Shown in pieces: positions 27,489 to 36,932 of a stretch of DNA of 64,000 nucleotides. This DNA comes from Rubellimicrobium rubrum (GTDB lineage: Bacteria > Pseudomonadota > Alphaproteobacteria > Rhodobacterales > Rhodobacteraceae): assembly GCF_006152115.1 (NCBI RefSeq), contig NZ_VDFU01000019.1, positions 1 through 64,000 on the forward strand, given 5' to 3'. Both the position numbers and the translations under genes were made by a program. Below the pieces are notes generated by a model, which did no database searches, was not told the DNA's origin, and worked only from the letters and a program-made list of their open reading frames with translations. How positions within the stretch are numbered: the first letter of the stretch is position 1; each line of letters opens with the position of its first letter.

Positions 27489-27612
27489 GATGTCCCCCCT
27501 GTTCGGCCCGAGATTGCGCGACGGCCACGCCCGCCGCAACGGGGAACGGCGGGGTCTGGCCCGGCGGCGCGCAAGGGCCTAGCGTTGCAAGCGGTTCGCG
27601 GGGGACAGGACG

Positions 27613-30270
27613 ATGGACGGTACAGGGCCTGACACGGGCGCCGTGACACCGATGATGGCGCAATATCTGGAGATCAAGGGGCGGCACCCGGACGCGCTCC
27701 TGTTCTACCGGATGGGCGACTTCTACGAGATGTTCTTCGAGGACGCCGAACAGGCGGCCCAGGCGCTCGACATCGCGCTCACCAAGCGGGGGCAGCACTT
27801 GGGGCGGGACATCCCCATGTGTGGTGTCCCGGTTTCCACAGCCGAGGGCTACCTGCTCCAGTTGATCCGCAAGGGCTTTCGCGTCGCTGTGGCCGAGCAG
27901 CTCGAGGATCCGGCAGAGGCCAAGAAGCGTGGATCCAAGTCCGTGGTGCGGCGCGATGTCGTGCGACTGGTTACGCCGGGCACGCTGACCGAAGACGCGT
28001 TGCTGGAAGCACGGCGGCCGAACTTCCTGGCCGCCTATGCGCGTCTCAAGGATGACGCGGCCCTGGCCTGGGCCGACATCTCGACCGGAGCCTTCGGGGT
28101 CAAGGCCTGCCCGAGCGGCAGCCTAGAGGCCGAACTCGCGCGGCTGGCTCCCCGGGAGCTTCTGGTCTGCGACGAGCAAGAACGGGAGTTGTCGCCGACC
28201 GCCGAGGGGGCCGGAGCGCAGCTGACCCCGTTGCCACGAGCGGCCTTCGACCCGCTGTCGGGGACGCGGCGGCTCCTGGCGTGGTTCGGCGTTGCGACGC
28301 TGGACGGCTGGGGGGCGTTCGGGCGAGCCGAGGTCGGCGCCATGGCGGCCCTGGTCGACTACCTCGACCTGACGCAGAAAGGCGCGCGGCCGCATCTCAG
28401 CCCACCGGTTCGGGAAGCGGAAGGCGAGGTGATGGAGATCGACGCTGCCACCCGAAACTCCCTGGAGTTGACACGGGCGCTGGGCGGCGGGCGGCAGGGA
28501 TCCCTGCTGGCCTGCATCGACCGGACCGTGACGGCTGCCGGGGCAAGGCAGCTCGAGGCGCGGCTGGCCGCTCCATCGCGCCTTTCAGAGGTCATCGGGG
28601 CCAGGCTCGATGCCATAGAGGTCCTCGTCGAGCGGCCCGACCTTGGACAAGCGCTGCGGGACGCCCTACGGGGCGCACCTGACATGGACAGGGCGCTGTC
28701 GCGTCTCGCGCTGGACCGCGGCGGTCCTCGGGATCTGGGCTCGCTGCGGGATGCGCTGCGTGTGGCGGAGCGGCTGGCTGATTTGCTCGACTGCGCCGAC
28801 CTGCCCCCTTTGCTGGTCCGGGCCGCGCGCGGGCTTGCCCGGCCCGAGGGGCTGACCGGGTTGCTGGACGAGGCGCTCGTGGCCTCACCGCCGACGCTCG
28901 CGCGTGATGGCGGCTTCGTAGCCACCGGGTTCGCGGGGGACCTCGATCAGGCGCGGCGGCTGCGGGACGAGGGGCGGGCGGTCATCGCGGCCATGCAGGC
29001 CGAGTATGCCGAGCAGACCGGCGTGGCCTCGCTCAAGATCAGGCACAACGGCACGCTGGGCTATGTCGTCGAGGTCACCACGGCCCAGGCCGACAAGCTG
29101 AGACGTCCACCCTTCGACACGGTGTTCCACCACCGCCAGACCACGGGGTCCGCGGTGCGCTTCGCGACGCAGGCCCTGAGCGAGACCGAGGCGAGGCTCC
29201 TGAATGCGGGCGAGGAGGCGCTGGCCATCGAGCGACGCATCTTTGCCGAGTTGCGCGGGGCGGTATTGTCAGAGGCGGCGGCCCTGGCCCGCGTGGCCGG
29301 AGCGTTGGCCGAGGTGGATGTCGCGGCAGCGTTGGCCGATCTGGCCGTGCAGGAGGGGTGGACCCGGCCCATCCTGGACACGTCGCGCGTGTTCCGCGTC
29401 CGAGGGGGCCGTCACCCGGTGGTGGAAGCCGCGCTGCGGCGACAGGGGCAGGCCTTCGTGGCCAACGACTGCGACCTGTCGGACCGCCTGATCCGGCTGC
29501 TGACCGGGCCCAACATGGGTGGCAAGAGCACGTATCTGCGGCAAGCTGCGCTTCTGGCCGTGCTGGCGCAGGCCGGAAGCTTCGTGCCGGCCGAACGGCT
29601 GGAACTGGGGCTGGTGAGCCGACTGTTCAGCCGGGTGGGCGCGTCGGATGACCTGGCGCGCGGGCGGTCGACCTTCATGGTGGAGATGGTTGAAACGGCG
29701 GCGATCCTGCACCGGGCCGACGACCGAAGCCTCGTGCTGCTGGATGAGATCGGGCGCGGCACGGCGACTTGGGACGGATTGTCGATCGCCTGGGCGGTGC
29801 TGGAGCACCTGGAAGGGGTGAACCGCTGTCGGGCCATCTTTGCCACGCACTACCATGAACTGGCCACGCTCGCCGCATCCCTGCCATGCGCATCCAACGC
29901 TCATGTGGCGGTGGCAGACTGGGAGGGCGAGGTCGTGTTCCTGCATGAGGTCCGCGACGGGGCGGCGGACCGCAGCTATGGCGTGCAGGTCGCCAAGCTT
30001 GCCGGCCTGCCCCCAAAGGTGGTCGCACGCGCAAGGGCCGTGTTGCGCGGGCTGGAGGCCCGCGCACGCGAGGGGGGTCCCCGAACCCTGGAGGAAGAGT
30101 TGCCTCTTTTTGCCCGCGGGGTCGATGCGGAACAGGCGCGGGAGCCATCGCCCCTGGAGGAGCGGCTGCGCGCGGTGCCGGTGGACGACCTGAGCCCGCG
30201 CGAGGCCCTGGCGCTGATCTATGAGCTTAGGGAGATGCTCGAGACATCGGAAAACCCACGCGGCAGCTGA
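27613..30270 (+). CDS. mutS: DNA mismatch repair protein MutS
   Basis: 885 residues. The mismatch-binding domain is at the N-terminus, with LLFYRMGDFYEMFFEDAEQAA containing the conserved Phe-X-Glu. Connector, lever and clamp domains follow, then the ATPase with Walker A GPNMGGKSTYLRQ (about residue 632), Walker B LVLLDEIGRGT and IFATHYHELATLA. A normal full-length protein. Start ATG 27613 follows GGGGGACAGGACG. Monocistronic: its terminator begins inside its last codons. Confidence 0.98.
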   Translation: MDGTGPDTGAVTPMMAQYLEIKGRHPDALLFYRMGDFYEMFFEDAEQAAQALDIALTKRGQHLGRDIPMCGVPVSTAEGYLLQLIRKGFRVAVAEQLEDPAEAKKRGSKSVVRRDVVRLVTPGTLTEDALLEARRPNFLAAYARLKDDAALAWADISTGAFGVKACPSGSLEAELARLAPRELLVCDEQERELSPTAEGAGAQLTPLPRAAFDPLSGTRRLLAWFGVATLDGWGAFGRAEVGAMAALVDYLDLTQKGARPHLSPPVREAEGEVMEIDAATRNSLELTRALGGGRQGSLLACIDRTVTAAGARQLEARLAAPSRLSEVIGARLDAIEVLVERPDLGQALRDALRGAPDMDRALSRLALDRGGPRDLGSLRDALRVAERLADLLDCADLPPLLVRAARGLARPEGLTGLLDEALVASPPTLARDGGFVATGFAGDLDQARRLRDEGRAVIAAMQAEYAEQTGVASLKIRHNGTLGYVVEVTTAQADKLRRPPFDTVFHHRQTTGSAVRFATQALSETEARLLNAGEEALAIERRIFAELRGAVLSEAAALARVAGALAEVDVAAALADLAVQEGWTRPILDTSRVFRVRGGRHPVVEAALRRQGQAFVANDCDLSDRLIRLLTGPNMGGKSTYLRQAALLAVLAQAGSFVPAERLELGLVSRLFSRVGASDDLARGRSTFMVEMVETAAILHRADDRSLVLLDEIGRGTATWDGLSIAWAVLEHLEGVNRCRAIFATHYHELATLAASLPCASNAHVAVADWEGEVVFLHEVRDGAADRSYGVQVAKLAGLPPKVVARARAVLRGLEARAREGGPRTLEEELPLFARGVDAEQAREPSPLEERLRAVPVDDLSPREALALIYELREMLETSENPRGS

Positions 30271-30283
30271 CCGGCGTGGGTTT
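30252..30283 (+). terminator. mutS terminator overlapping its stop codon
   Basis: Exact 10-bp arms AAACCCACGC (30252-30261) and GCGTGGGTTT (30274-30283); the mutS TGA (30268-30270) is in the 12-nt loop. The T-run inside the 3' arm and the following TTTCC fit an intrinsic terminator. Confidence 0.7.
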
Positions 30284-30298
30284 CCTAGCCCCTGCAGG

Positions 30299-30322
30299 GG
30301 GGCGAAGGCCGGAGTTCGCCCC
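30299..30322. terminator. Second hairpin between mutS and convergent grpE
   Basis: Exact 8-bp arms GGGGCGAA (30299-30306) and TTCGCCCC (30315-30322) with an 8-nt loop, ending 3 nt before the last codon of grpE. Probably terminates the hrcA-grpE transcript. Confidence 0.6.
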
Positions 30323-30325
30323 GAC

Positions 30326-30901
30326 CTACGAAGCCGGCATGGAGGACACGCCCACCTGCGCGGGACGCAGCAGGCGGTCGTAGAGCATGAAACCTTCGGT
30401 TGCGACCTGGATGATGTCGCCCGCCCGGGTCCCCGGCAGCGGCGCTTCGAACATGGCCTGATGGACAGCCGGGTCGAAGCGATCCCCCACCTGGGGCGCG
30501 ATCACCGTGATGCCATGCCGCGAGAAGACGTTGACCACCTCGCGCATGGTCAGGTCGATGCCTTCCAGCAGCGCGGCGTTCGCCTCGCGCTGCTCCGGGG
30601 TGACGGCGTCGAGAGCGCGGCGCAGGTTGTCGTAGATGGGGAGAAGATCGCGGGCGAGCCGGGTGGCGCCGTACTGCTCCGCTTCGCGGCGGTCCCGCTC
30701 GGCACGCTTGCGCATGTTCTCGGTTTCGGCCAACTGCCTCAGGACGCGGTCCTTGAGGTCCTCGCGCTCTGCCCTCAGGGCGTCGAGTTCGGCCAGGAGA
30801 TAGGCATGCGCCTGTTCCTCGGCGTCAGCCTCGGCGGCCAGGTCGTCGAGCGACCTGAGGTCTTCGGAGGCCAGCGTCTGGGGGTCGGGTCGGTCGGACA
30901 T
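30326..30901 (-). CDS. grpE: Nucleotide exchange factor GrpE
   Basis: 191 residues. The acidic N-terminus and long coiled coil (AELDALRAEREDLKDRVLRQLAETENMRKRAERDRREAEQYG, about 40-80) precede the conserved LLPIYDNLRRAL. The C-terminal beta-domain has VGDRFDPAVHQAMF and GTRAGDIIQVATEGFMLYDRLLRPAQVGV. It drives ADP release from DnaK. It is 11 nt downstream of hrcA on the same strand; dnaK and dnaJ are not in the window. Confidence 0.97.
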   Translation of the reverse strand: MSDRPDPQTLASEDLRSLDDLAAEADAEEQAHAYLLAELDALRAEREDLKDRVLRQLAETENMRKRAERDRREAEQYGATRLARDLLPIYDNLRRALDAVTPEQREANAALLEGIDLTMREVVNVFSRHGITVIAPQVGDRFDPAVHQAMFEAPLPGTRAGDIIQVATEGFMLYDRLLRPAQVGVSSMPAS

Positions 30902-30912
30902 TCGGATATCCT

Positions 30913-31995
30913 TCAGGATCGTTCGGAGAGGAGGCGGCCCACGAGCTGCGCCGTATAGTCCACGATGGGGACGATGCGCCCGTAGTTGAGCCGCGTGGGG
31001 CCTATGACGCCGATGGCCCCGACGATGGTACGGTCGGCGTTCATATAGGGCGACACCACGAGAGATGAACCCGAGAGCGAGAAGAGCTTGTTCTCGGATC
31101 CGATGAAGATGCGCACGCCCTCGGCGCCTTGTGCGAGTTCAAGGAAACTCGCGATGTCGCTCTTGCGCTCGAGGTCGTCCATGAGCGAGCGCACGCGGTC
31201 GAGGTCGGCCTGCGACTCGGGCCTGTCGAGCAGGTTGCCGGCGCCGCGCACGATCAGCCGCTCGGGCGCGCCATGCTGTTCGTCGGCCCAGGTAGCCAGG
31301 CCGCTTTCGACCATGGCCTGCGCCAAGGCATCGAGTTCCTGCCGGCGTTGCTCCATCTCGCGCGCGATGGCGGCGTGGAGTTCCGCCAGGGTTCGTCCTT
31401 CGGCCAACGCGTTCAGGAAATTGGCCGCCTCGCGCATGGAGGACGGGGTCTGGCCTGGTGGCGGGACGAAGACCCGGTTCTCTACATGGCCGTCGGCGAA
31501 GACGAGGACCACGAGAGCCCGGTCGGGCCCGAGCGAGACGAACTCCACATGGCGGATCGGCGCCCCATCGCGCTTGGGGGCGAGCACGAGGCTCGCGCCG
31601 CGGGTCAGCCCGGACAGGGCGGCGCCCACCCGGTCGAGGGCGTCGGTCACGTCGGCGTTGCGTCGGCCCGATGGGCTCGCGACCGTCGACTCCAGCCGCT
31701 CCCGGTCCTCGCCGGCCATGGGACCGACCTCGAGAAGGCCGTCCACGAACAGGCGCAAGCCTGCCTGGGTCGGCACGCGGCCGGCGCTCACATGGGGATG
31801 ACCCAGCAAGCCCAACTCTTCTAGGTCCTGCATCACGTTGCGGATCGTGGCGGCGCTCACCTGCTGTGACATGCTCCGGGTCAGGCTGCGCGAGCCGATC
31901 GGCTGACCCGTTTCCAGATAGGCCTCGACCACGCGGCGGAAGACCTCGCGCGAGCGGTCGTTCATTTCCTCCATGACGGTCGAGCGGTCGGGCAT
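30913..31995 (-). CDS. hrcA: Heat-inducible transcription repressor HrcA
   Basis: 360 residues. The winged helix-turn-helix N-terminus is [58 protein letters not shown]-terminal [42 protein letters not shown] is highly typical. It normally represses groESL or dnaK via CIRCE operators; no CIRCE is seen here. ATG 31995 (MPDRST) is chosen from its position about 20 nt after the predicted transcription start; ATG 31974 is an alternative. Operon with grpE. Confidence 0.95.
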   Translation of the reverse strand: MPDRSTVMEEMNDRSREVFRRVVEAYLETGQPIGSRSLTRSMSQQVSAATIRNVMQDLEELGLLGHPHVSAGRVPTQAGLRLFVDGLLEVGPMAGEDRERLESTVASPSGRRNADVTDALDRVGAALSGLTRGASLVLAPKRDGAPIRHVEFVSLGPDRALVVLVFADGHVENRVFVPPPGQTPSSMREAANFLNALAEGRTLAELHAAIAREMEQRRQELDALAQAMVESGLATWADEQHGAPERLIVRGAGNLLDRPESQADLDRVRSLMDDLERKSDIASFLELAQGAEGVRIFIGSENKLFSLSGSSLVVSPYMNADRTIVGAIGVIGPTRLNYGRIVPIVDYTAQLVGRLLSERS

Positions 31996-32022
31996 GGGCC
32001 TGCAAGGTCTCCGGGGCGAACG

Positions 32023-32051
32023 CATGTAAGCAGGGCACCGGTGGGCGTCAA
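32023..32051 (-). promoter_or_regulatory. Promoter of hrcA-grpE
   Basis: On the minus strand TTGACG (32046-32051) and TACATG (32023-32028) are spaced by 17 bp. It is housekeeping-like rather than RpoH-like. Predicted start near 32016 leaves a leader of about 20 nt before ATG 31995. Confidence 0.55.
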
Positions 32052-32127
32052 CGGGACGCGGACAGGCGGGTTGGCGGGACGGCCCGTCTCATGTAGGGGC
32101 CTGAGCCGACCATCCAAAGGAGTTTCC

Positions 32128-32835
32128 ATGCGCCCCTCCGGCCGCCAGACCGACGCGTTGCGTCCCCTCTCCATCGAGCCCCACGTCAACCGGCATGCCG
32201 AAGGCTCCTGCCTCATCCGCCTGGGGAACACGCATGTGATCTGCACGGCTTCGCTGGAAGAGCGGGTGCCGCCCTTCCTCAAGAACACCGGCAAAGGTTG
32301 GGTCACGGCCGAATACGGAATGCTGCCGCGCGCCACCAACACGCGGATGCGCCGCGAAGTGAAGGACGGTCCCTCGGGCCGGACGCAGGAAATCCAGCGC
32401 CTGATTGGACGCAGCCTGCGCGCCGGAACCGATCTCGTGGCCTTGGGCGAACGGCAGATCACCGTGGACTGCGACGTGATCCAAGCCGATGGCGGCACGC
32501 GCTGCGCCGCGATCACCGGCGGCTGGGTGGCGCTGCGGCTGGCCGTGAACCGGCTGCTCAAGGCCAACGCGATTCAGCGCAACCCTCTGGATCATCCAGT
32601 CTCTGCGGTTTCGGTTGGGCTTTATGCCGGACAGCCGGTGCTGGACCTCGACTATCCGGAAGACAGCGAGGCGGGCGTCGATGCCAACGTCGTGATGACG
32701 GGCGAGCGCATGATCGAGGTGCAGATGAGCGCGGAAGGCTCGACTTTCTCGCGCGAGCAGATGGCGGTGCTGCTGGATCTCGCCGCTCAGGGCAACGGGA
32801 TTCTGGCGCAGGCGCAGCTGACGGCGGTCGCCTGA
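32128..32835 (+). CDS. rph: Ribonuclease PH
   Basis: 235 residues starting [27 protein letters not shown]. RNase PH motifs [49 protein letters not shown] and [13 protein letters not shown]-type [18 protein letters not shown] are intact. It trims tRNA 3' ends by phosphorolysis. The start is set by AAGGAG at 32117-32122; the extension to 32041 is rejected. The stop overlaps the rdgB start (TGATG). Confidence 0.97.
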   Translation: MRPSGRQTDALRPLSIEPHVNRHAEGSCLIRLGNTHVICTASLEERVPPFLKNTGKGWVTAEYGMLPRATNTRMRREVKDGPSGRTQEIQRLIGRSLRAGTDLVALGERQITVDCDVIQADGGTRCAAITGGWVALRLAVNRLLKANAIQRNPLDHPVSAVSVGLYAGQPVLDLDYPEDSEAGVDANVVMTGERMIEVQMSAEGSTFSREQMAVLLDLAAQGNGILAQAQLTAVA

Positions 32836-33443
32836 TGCGGCGTCTGACCGGCTCGCATCTGGTGGTGGCCACCGGCAACAAGGGCAAGCTCGAGGAAATG
32901 CGGGCGCTGCTGGGCCCGCGTGGAATCGAGATCACCTCGAACAAGGACCACGGGCTGCCCGAGCCGGAGGAGACCGAGGATACCTTCCTGGGCAATGCCC
33001 GGATCAAGGCGCATGCGGCGGCACAGGCGTTGGACCTGCCGGCGCTTGCCGACGACTCCGGCATCGAAGTCGAGGCCTTGGGCGGCGCACCCGGCGTGCG
33101 GACGGCGGACTGGGCGGAAACGCCCAATGGCCGCGATTTCATGCTGGCGATGGAACGCACGCACGAGGCGCTGGTCGCCGCTGGTGCGGCCGAGCCCTGG
33201 CGGGCCCGGTTCGTGTCCGTCCTCGTGCTGGCTTGGCCCGATGGGCACGAGGAAAGCTTCCGGGGCGAGGTCAACGGTCGCGTGATCTGGCCGCCGCGCG
33301 GGGTGCAGGGGCACGGATACGACCCCATCTTCGTTCCCGACGGACATGACAGGGCCTTTGCGGAGATGACGGCTGAGGAGAAGAACGCGATGAGCCACCG
33401 GGGCCAGTCGATCCGCGCCTTCGAGGCCGCCTGCCTTGGCTGA
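32835..33443 (+). CDS. rdgB: XTP/dITP diphosphatase (RdgB/HAM1 family)
   Basis: 202 residues. LVVATGNKGKLEEMRALLGPRGIE at the N-terminus, the metal site LPALADDSGIEVEALGG and the C-terminal GHGYDPIFVPDGHDRAFAEM and KNAMSHRGQSIRAF identify the family. It removes non-canonical purine NTPs. The ATG shares a base with the rph stop. The stop is followed by hemW with overlap or a 13-nt gap depending on the chosen start. Confidence 0.96.
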   Translation: MRRLTGSHLVVATGNKGKLEEMRALLGPRGIEITSNKDHGLPEPEETEDTFLGNARIKAHAAAQALDLPALADDSGIEVEALGGAPGVRTADWAETPNGRDFMLAMERTHEALVAAGAAEPWRARFVSVLVLAWPDGHEESFRGEVNGRVIWPPRGVQGHGYDPIFVPDGHDRAFAEMTAEEKNAMSHRGQSIRAFEAACLG

Positions 33444-33456
33444 CGGCGCACGCCTG

Positions 33457-34623
33457 ATGCCCGAGGCCGGAACGCGGGCGAAGGACTGGGAAGCCGGGGG
33501 CTTCGCGCTGTACGTCCATTGGCCGTTCTGCCAAGCCAAGTGCCCTTACTGCGACTTCAACAGCCATGTGGCTCGGACGATCGATCAAGTGCGTTGGGCG
33601 CGGGCCTATGAAGCCGAGATCGCCCGCGCCGCCCGAGAGGTGCCGGGGCGGGTGCTCCGCTCGATCTTCCTCGGCGGGGGCACGCCTTCGCTCATGGAAC
33701 CCGAAACGGTCGAGGCGGTGGTCGGGGCCGCGCGGGCTGCCTGGGGCTTTTCGAACGACATCGAGATCACCATGGAGGCCAACCCGACCTCCGTCGAAGC
33801 GGGCCGATTCCGGGGCTACCACGCGGCCGGAGTGAACCGGCTTTCGCTGGGGGTGCAGGCCCTGAACGACCGAGACCTCCGGGCTCTGGGGCGGCTTCAT
33901 TCGGCGGAGGAGGCCGTGCAAGCCTTTGGGATGGCGCGCGACAGCTTCGAACGGGTCAGCCTGGATCTCATCTATGCACGGCAAGGCCAGACCCCGGACG
34001 ACTGGGCGGCGGAGCTGAGTCAGGCTCTGGGCCTCGCCGCAGGCCATCTGTCCTTGTACCAGCTGACGATCGAGGATGGGACGGCCTTCGGGGACCGTTT
34101 CGCGGCGGGCAAGCTGCGGGGCCTGCCCGATGAGGATCGCGCGGCCGACATGTGGGACATCACGCAACGCCTGACCGAAGCGGCGGGGCTCCCCGCTTAT
34201 GAGGTGTCGAACCATGCGGCACCCGGACAGGAGAGCCGCCATAACCTCGTCTACTGGCAGGGTGGCGACTGGGTCGGCATCGGACCGGGCGCGCATGGGC
34301 GGCTGACGGTGGACGGTGTGCGGGCCGCGATCGAAACGGAACGGACGCCGGGGCGCTGGCTCCAGATGGTCGAGCAGAATGGCTCAGGCGAGAGCCAGCG
34401 GGAGAACCTGAGGGCGCTGGAAGCCGCCGAGGAACGCCTGATGATGGGATTGCGACTGGCCGAAGGCGTGGAGATGGATCGGCTCCGGATGCTGGACGGC
34501 CTCGTAGGACGGACGGACTCGCTGGCTGATATGGGGCTCGTGGACATCCGCGAGGGACGGCTCTGCGCCACCACAGCCGGGCGGCCGGTCCTCAATGCCG
34601 TGCTGCGCGAGCTTCTCGCCTGA
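33457..34623 (+). CDS. hemW: HemW-like radical SAM heme chaperone
   Basis: 388 residues. The radical SAM motif CQAKCPYC (Cys25, Cys29, Cys32) is followed by FLGGGTPSLMEP, EITMEANPTS, NRLSLGVQALNDRDLRALGRLH and LYQLTIEDGTAFGDR. HemW-type features fit better than HemN (single SAM site, Cys motif CxxxCxxC with Tyr at the middle). It is thought to deliver heme to respiratory enzymes. A TTG at 33436 adds seven residues and overlaps the rdgB stop; it has GAGG nine bases upstream and could be the true start. End of the rph-rdgB-hemW operon. Confidence 0.92.
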   Translation: MPEAGTRAKDWEAGGFALYVHWPFCQAKCPYCDFNSHVARTIDQVRWARAYEAEIARAAREVPGRVLRSIFLGGGTPSLMEPETVEAVVGAARAAWGFSNDIEITMEANPTSVEAGRFRGYHAAGVNRLSLGVQALNDRDLRALGRLHSAEEAVQAFGMARDSFERVSLDLIYARQGQTPDDWAAELSQALGLAAGHLSLYQLTIEDGTAFGDRFAAGKLRGLPDEDRAADMWDITQRLTEAAGLPAYEVSNHAAPGQESRHNLVYWQGGDWVGIGPGAHGRLTVDGVRAAIETERTPGRWLQMVEQNGSGESQRENLRALEAAEERLMMGLRLAEGVEMDRLRMLDGLVGRTDSLADMGLVDIREGRLCATTAGRPVLNAVLRELLA

Positions 34624-34626
34624 GGA

Positions 34627-35520
34627 TCAGCCCGCGGACAGGCGGCGGATCACCTCGTCCAACTGATCCAGCGTCTTGTAGGTGAGGGTCAAGCGCCCAC
34701 CCTGGCCCTTGCCAACCTGATCGATCCGTACGGCCAGCCCCAGCGCGGCGGAGAGTTCGCCCTCCATGGCGCGGGTGTCTGCGTCCTTCCCGTTCCTGGC
34801 GGAACGCTTGGCGTCGCCCTCGGGCTGCTTGGCGATGCGTTCGGCGTCACGCGCCGAAAGACCCTTTTCCGCGATGCGGCGGGCCAGGTCCAATGCGCGG
34901 GGATGGCCGATCAGCGGACGGGCGTGGCCCGCGCTGATGGCACGGTCGGACACCATCTGCTGCACTTCCTTGGGAAGCTGCAGAAGACGCATCTGGTTCG
35001 CGACATGGCTGCGGCTTTTGCCGAGGGCGCTGGCCACCTGCTCCTGGCTGTGGCCGAAACGGTCGATCAGGCTGCGATAGGCTGCGCCCTCGTCGATAGG
35101 ATTGAGGTCGTCGCGCTGGATGTTCTCGATGATAGCGATCTCGAGGAGTTCGGCATCGTCGTAGTTCCGGACGATGACAGGCAGTTCGGACAAGCCTGCC
35201 TTTTGGGCGGCGCGCCAGCGGCGTTCGCCGGCCACGATCTGCCAGGCAGACGGCTCCTTGGGGTCAGGGCGGACGATCAGGGGCTGGATGACGCCTTTGG
35301 TCCTAAGCGACGCCGCCAGTTCCTCGAGCGCATCGGGCTCGAAGGTGCGGCGGGGCTGATCGGGATTGGGCCGGAGCGCCTCGATGGGCATCATGCGGTC
35401 CGGGCTGCGCGGGGGCTCGGGCGGCGGGGCCGCCTCCTTGGCGAGGTCTGTGCCGAGATCCGCCATCAGCGCGGACAGGCCGCGTCCGAGGCCGCGTTTC
35501 ACGAGGGGTTTCTCGGCCAT
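34627..35520 (-). CDS. parB: Chromosome-partitioning protein ParB
   Basis: 297 residues. N-terminal ParA-stimulating RGLGRGLSALMAD motif, CTP-binding ParB/Srx domain with GERRWRA (residues 98-104) and ENIQRDDLNPIDEGAAYRSLI, helix-turn-helix SQEQVASALGKSRSHVANQMRLLQLP, and C-terminal dimerisation domain ending TLDQLDEVIRRLSAG. It loads on parS as a CTP-dependent sliding clamp. Seven bases follow parA. Two parS-like sites are in this window. Convergent with hemW, 3 nt apart. Confidence 0.98.
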   Translation of the reverse strand: MAEKPLVKRGLGRGLSALMADLGTDLAKEAAPPPEPPRSPDRMMPIEALRPNPDQPRRTFEPDALEELAASLRTKGVIQPLIVRPDPKEPSAWQIVAGERRWRAAQKAGLSELPVIVRNYDDAELLEIAIIENIQRDDLNPIDEGAAYRSLIDRFGHSQEQVASALGKSRSHVANQMRLLQLPKEVQQMVSDRAISAGHARPLIGHPRALDLARRIAEKGLSARDAERIAKQPEGDAKRSARNGKDADTRAMEGELSAALGLAVRIDQVGKGQGGRLTLTYKTLDQLDEVIRRLSAG

Positions 35521-35527
35521 GGCTCTC

Positions 35528-36319
35528 TCAGGATTCGCGCGACATGAGTTCGGCGGCGAGCGCGCGATAGGCGGCGGCGCCGGACGAGGATGGATCGTAG
35601 TCGAGGACGGACTGGGCGTGGGACGGCGCCTCGCTCAGCCGGACGTTGCGGGGGATCACTGTCTGGAACACGAGGTCACCAAGGTTTTCGCGGGCGTCGG
35701 CCTCGACCATCTGGGCCAGGCTGGTGCGCCGGTCGACCATGGTGAGGGCCACCCCCTCGATCCGAAGGCTGGGATTGGCAGTCTGCCGGACCTCACGGAT
35801 CGTCAGCATGAGCTGGGACAGTCCCTCAAGGGCGAAGAACTCGCTTTGCAACGGGACAAGCACCGACTGGGCCGCGACCAGGGCGTTGATGGTCAGCACG
35901 TTCAGGGACGGCGGACAGTCGATCAGGATATAATCGAGCGCAAGTTCGCCCATCAGCGGCTGGCGCAGAGCGCCGCGCAGGAGCGTCGTGCGGCCCTGGC
36001 GGTCACCCAGCTCCAGATCGGCCCCGCTCAGATCCGAGGTCGCCGGGATCAGGAGAAGATTGGGAGTCGCGGTTTCGTGCACGGCGTCCTGAGGACTGGC
36101 CTCGCCCAGCAGGAACTCAAACGAGGTCACGTTTCGGTCTTCGGGCGGGATGCCCAGCCCGGTTGACGCATTACCCTGCGGATCGAGGTCCACGAGAAGC
36201 ACGCGGCGGTCCCGGCGGGCCAGGGCAGCCCCCAGGTTGATCGCGGTGGTGGTCTTGCCGACGCCGCCCTTTTGGTTGGCGACGGCGATGATCCTGGCGG
36301 CCTTGCGCTGTTCAGCCAT
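35528..36319 (-). CDS. parA: Chromosome-partitioning ATPase ParA
   Basis: 263 residues. Deviant Walker A KGGVGKTTTA at residues 17-26, VLLVDLDPQGNASTGLG, YILIDCPPSLNVLT and the C-terminal SEAPSHAQSVLDYDPSSSGAAAYRALAAEL are all standard for chromosomal ParA (Soj). It forms ATP-dependent dimers on the nucleoid that move ParB-parS complexes. ATG 36319 overlaps the rsmG stop by 8 nt; the longer frame to 36535 is rejected. Part of mnmE-mnmG-rsmG-parA-parB. Confidence 0.97.
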   Translation of the reverse strand: MAEQRKAARIIAVANQKGGVGKTTTAINLGAALARRDRRVLLVDLDPQGNASTGLGIPPEDRNVTSFEFLLGEASPQDAVHETATPNLLLIPATSDLSGADLELGDRQGRTTLLRGALRQPLMGELALDYILIDCPPSLNVLTINALVAAQSVLVPLQSEFFALEGLSQLMLTIREVRQTANPSLRIEGVALTMVDRRTSLAQMVEADARENLGDLVFQTVIPRNVRLSEAPSHAQSVLDYDPSSSGAAAYRALAAELMSRES

Positions 36320-36932
36320 GGGCCAGTCCCGTGAGGCGAAGAATGCGAGCGGCTGGATCGGTTCGGCTCGGCACCGCCTCGACCTCGAAACGCCAGCCTG
36401 CGGTCCGTGCCGCATCCAGTTCGGCGGCATGATCGCGGCCCTTGGGAAGGAGCGCGGTACCGCCAGGGGCGAGATGCCGGGCGACGAACGGCAGCAGCGT
36501 CGCCAAGGGCGCAAGCGCGCGTGCGGAGACGACATCGGCAGCCTGTGGGGGGGCTGTCTCGACCCGCTGGTCGAGGATCAGGGCAGAAAGGCCCAGTTCC
36601 CGCACGGCAGTGCGCAGGAAGGCGCATTTGCGTCCGTCGCTTTCGATGAGCGTCACCTTGGGCGACCCGGCCTCGGTTGCCAGGATGGCAATGACGAGGC
36701 CTGGGAACCCGCCCCCCGCGCCCAGGTCGGCCCAAGCCTTTGCCCCCACCGGGGAGAGCGGCCAAAGTTGGGCCGAGTCGAGAATGTGCCGCGTCCAGAG
36801 GTCGGGAACCGTGGCAGGCGAGATCAGGTTGATCTTTTCCGTCCACCGACGGACCAGAGAATCCAAGGCGTCCAGCCGTTCCAGCGTGACCGGGGACAGA
36901 TCGAGTCCGGCTAGATCGCGGGTCGTGGTCAT
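36312..36932 (-). CDS. rsmG: 16S rRNA (guanine527-N7)-methyltransferase RsmG (GidB)
   Basis: 206 residues. The SAM motif is [17 protein letters not shown], preceded by [24 protein letters not shown], the family hallmark. [23 protein letters not shown] and [20 protein letters not shown] complete the fold. It methylates G527 of 16S rRNA. ATGA overlap with mnmG upstream, 8-nt overlap with parA downstream. Confidence 0.97.
   Translation of the reverse strand: MTTTRDLAGLDLSPVTLERLDALDSLVRRWTEKINLISPATVPDLWTRHILDSAQLWPLSPVGAKAWADLGAGGGFPGLVIAILATEAGSPKVTLIESDGRKCAFLRTAVRELGLSALILDQRVETAPPQAADVVSARALAPLATLLPFVARHLAPGGTALLPKGRDHAAELDAARTAGWRFEVEAVPSRTDPAARILRLTGLAHG

Noticed and set aside
27530-27553. 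CCCGCCG/CGGCGGG repeat between maeB and mutS
   Set aside because: Seven-base GC-only arms are expected by chance in this composition; no adjoining promoter could be recognised.
31996-32127. Search for a CIRCE operator upstream of hrcA-grpE
   Set aside because: No TTAGCACTC-N9-GAGTGCTAA-like repeat is present; HrcA targets are probably elsewhere.
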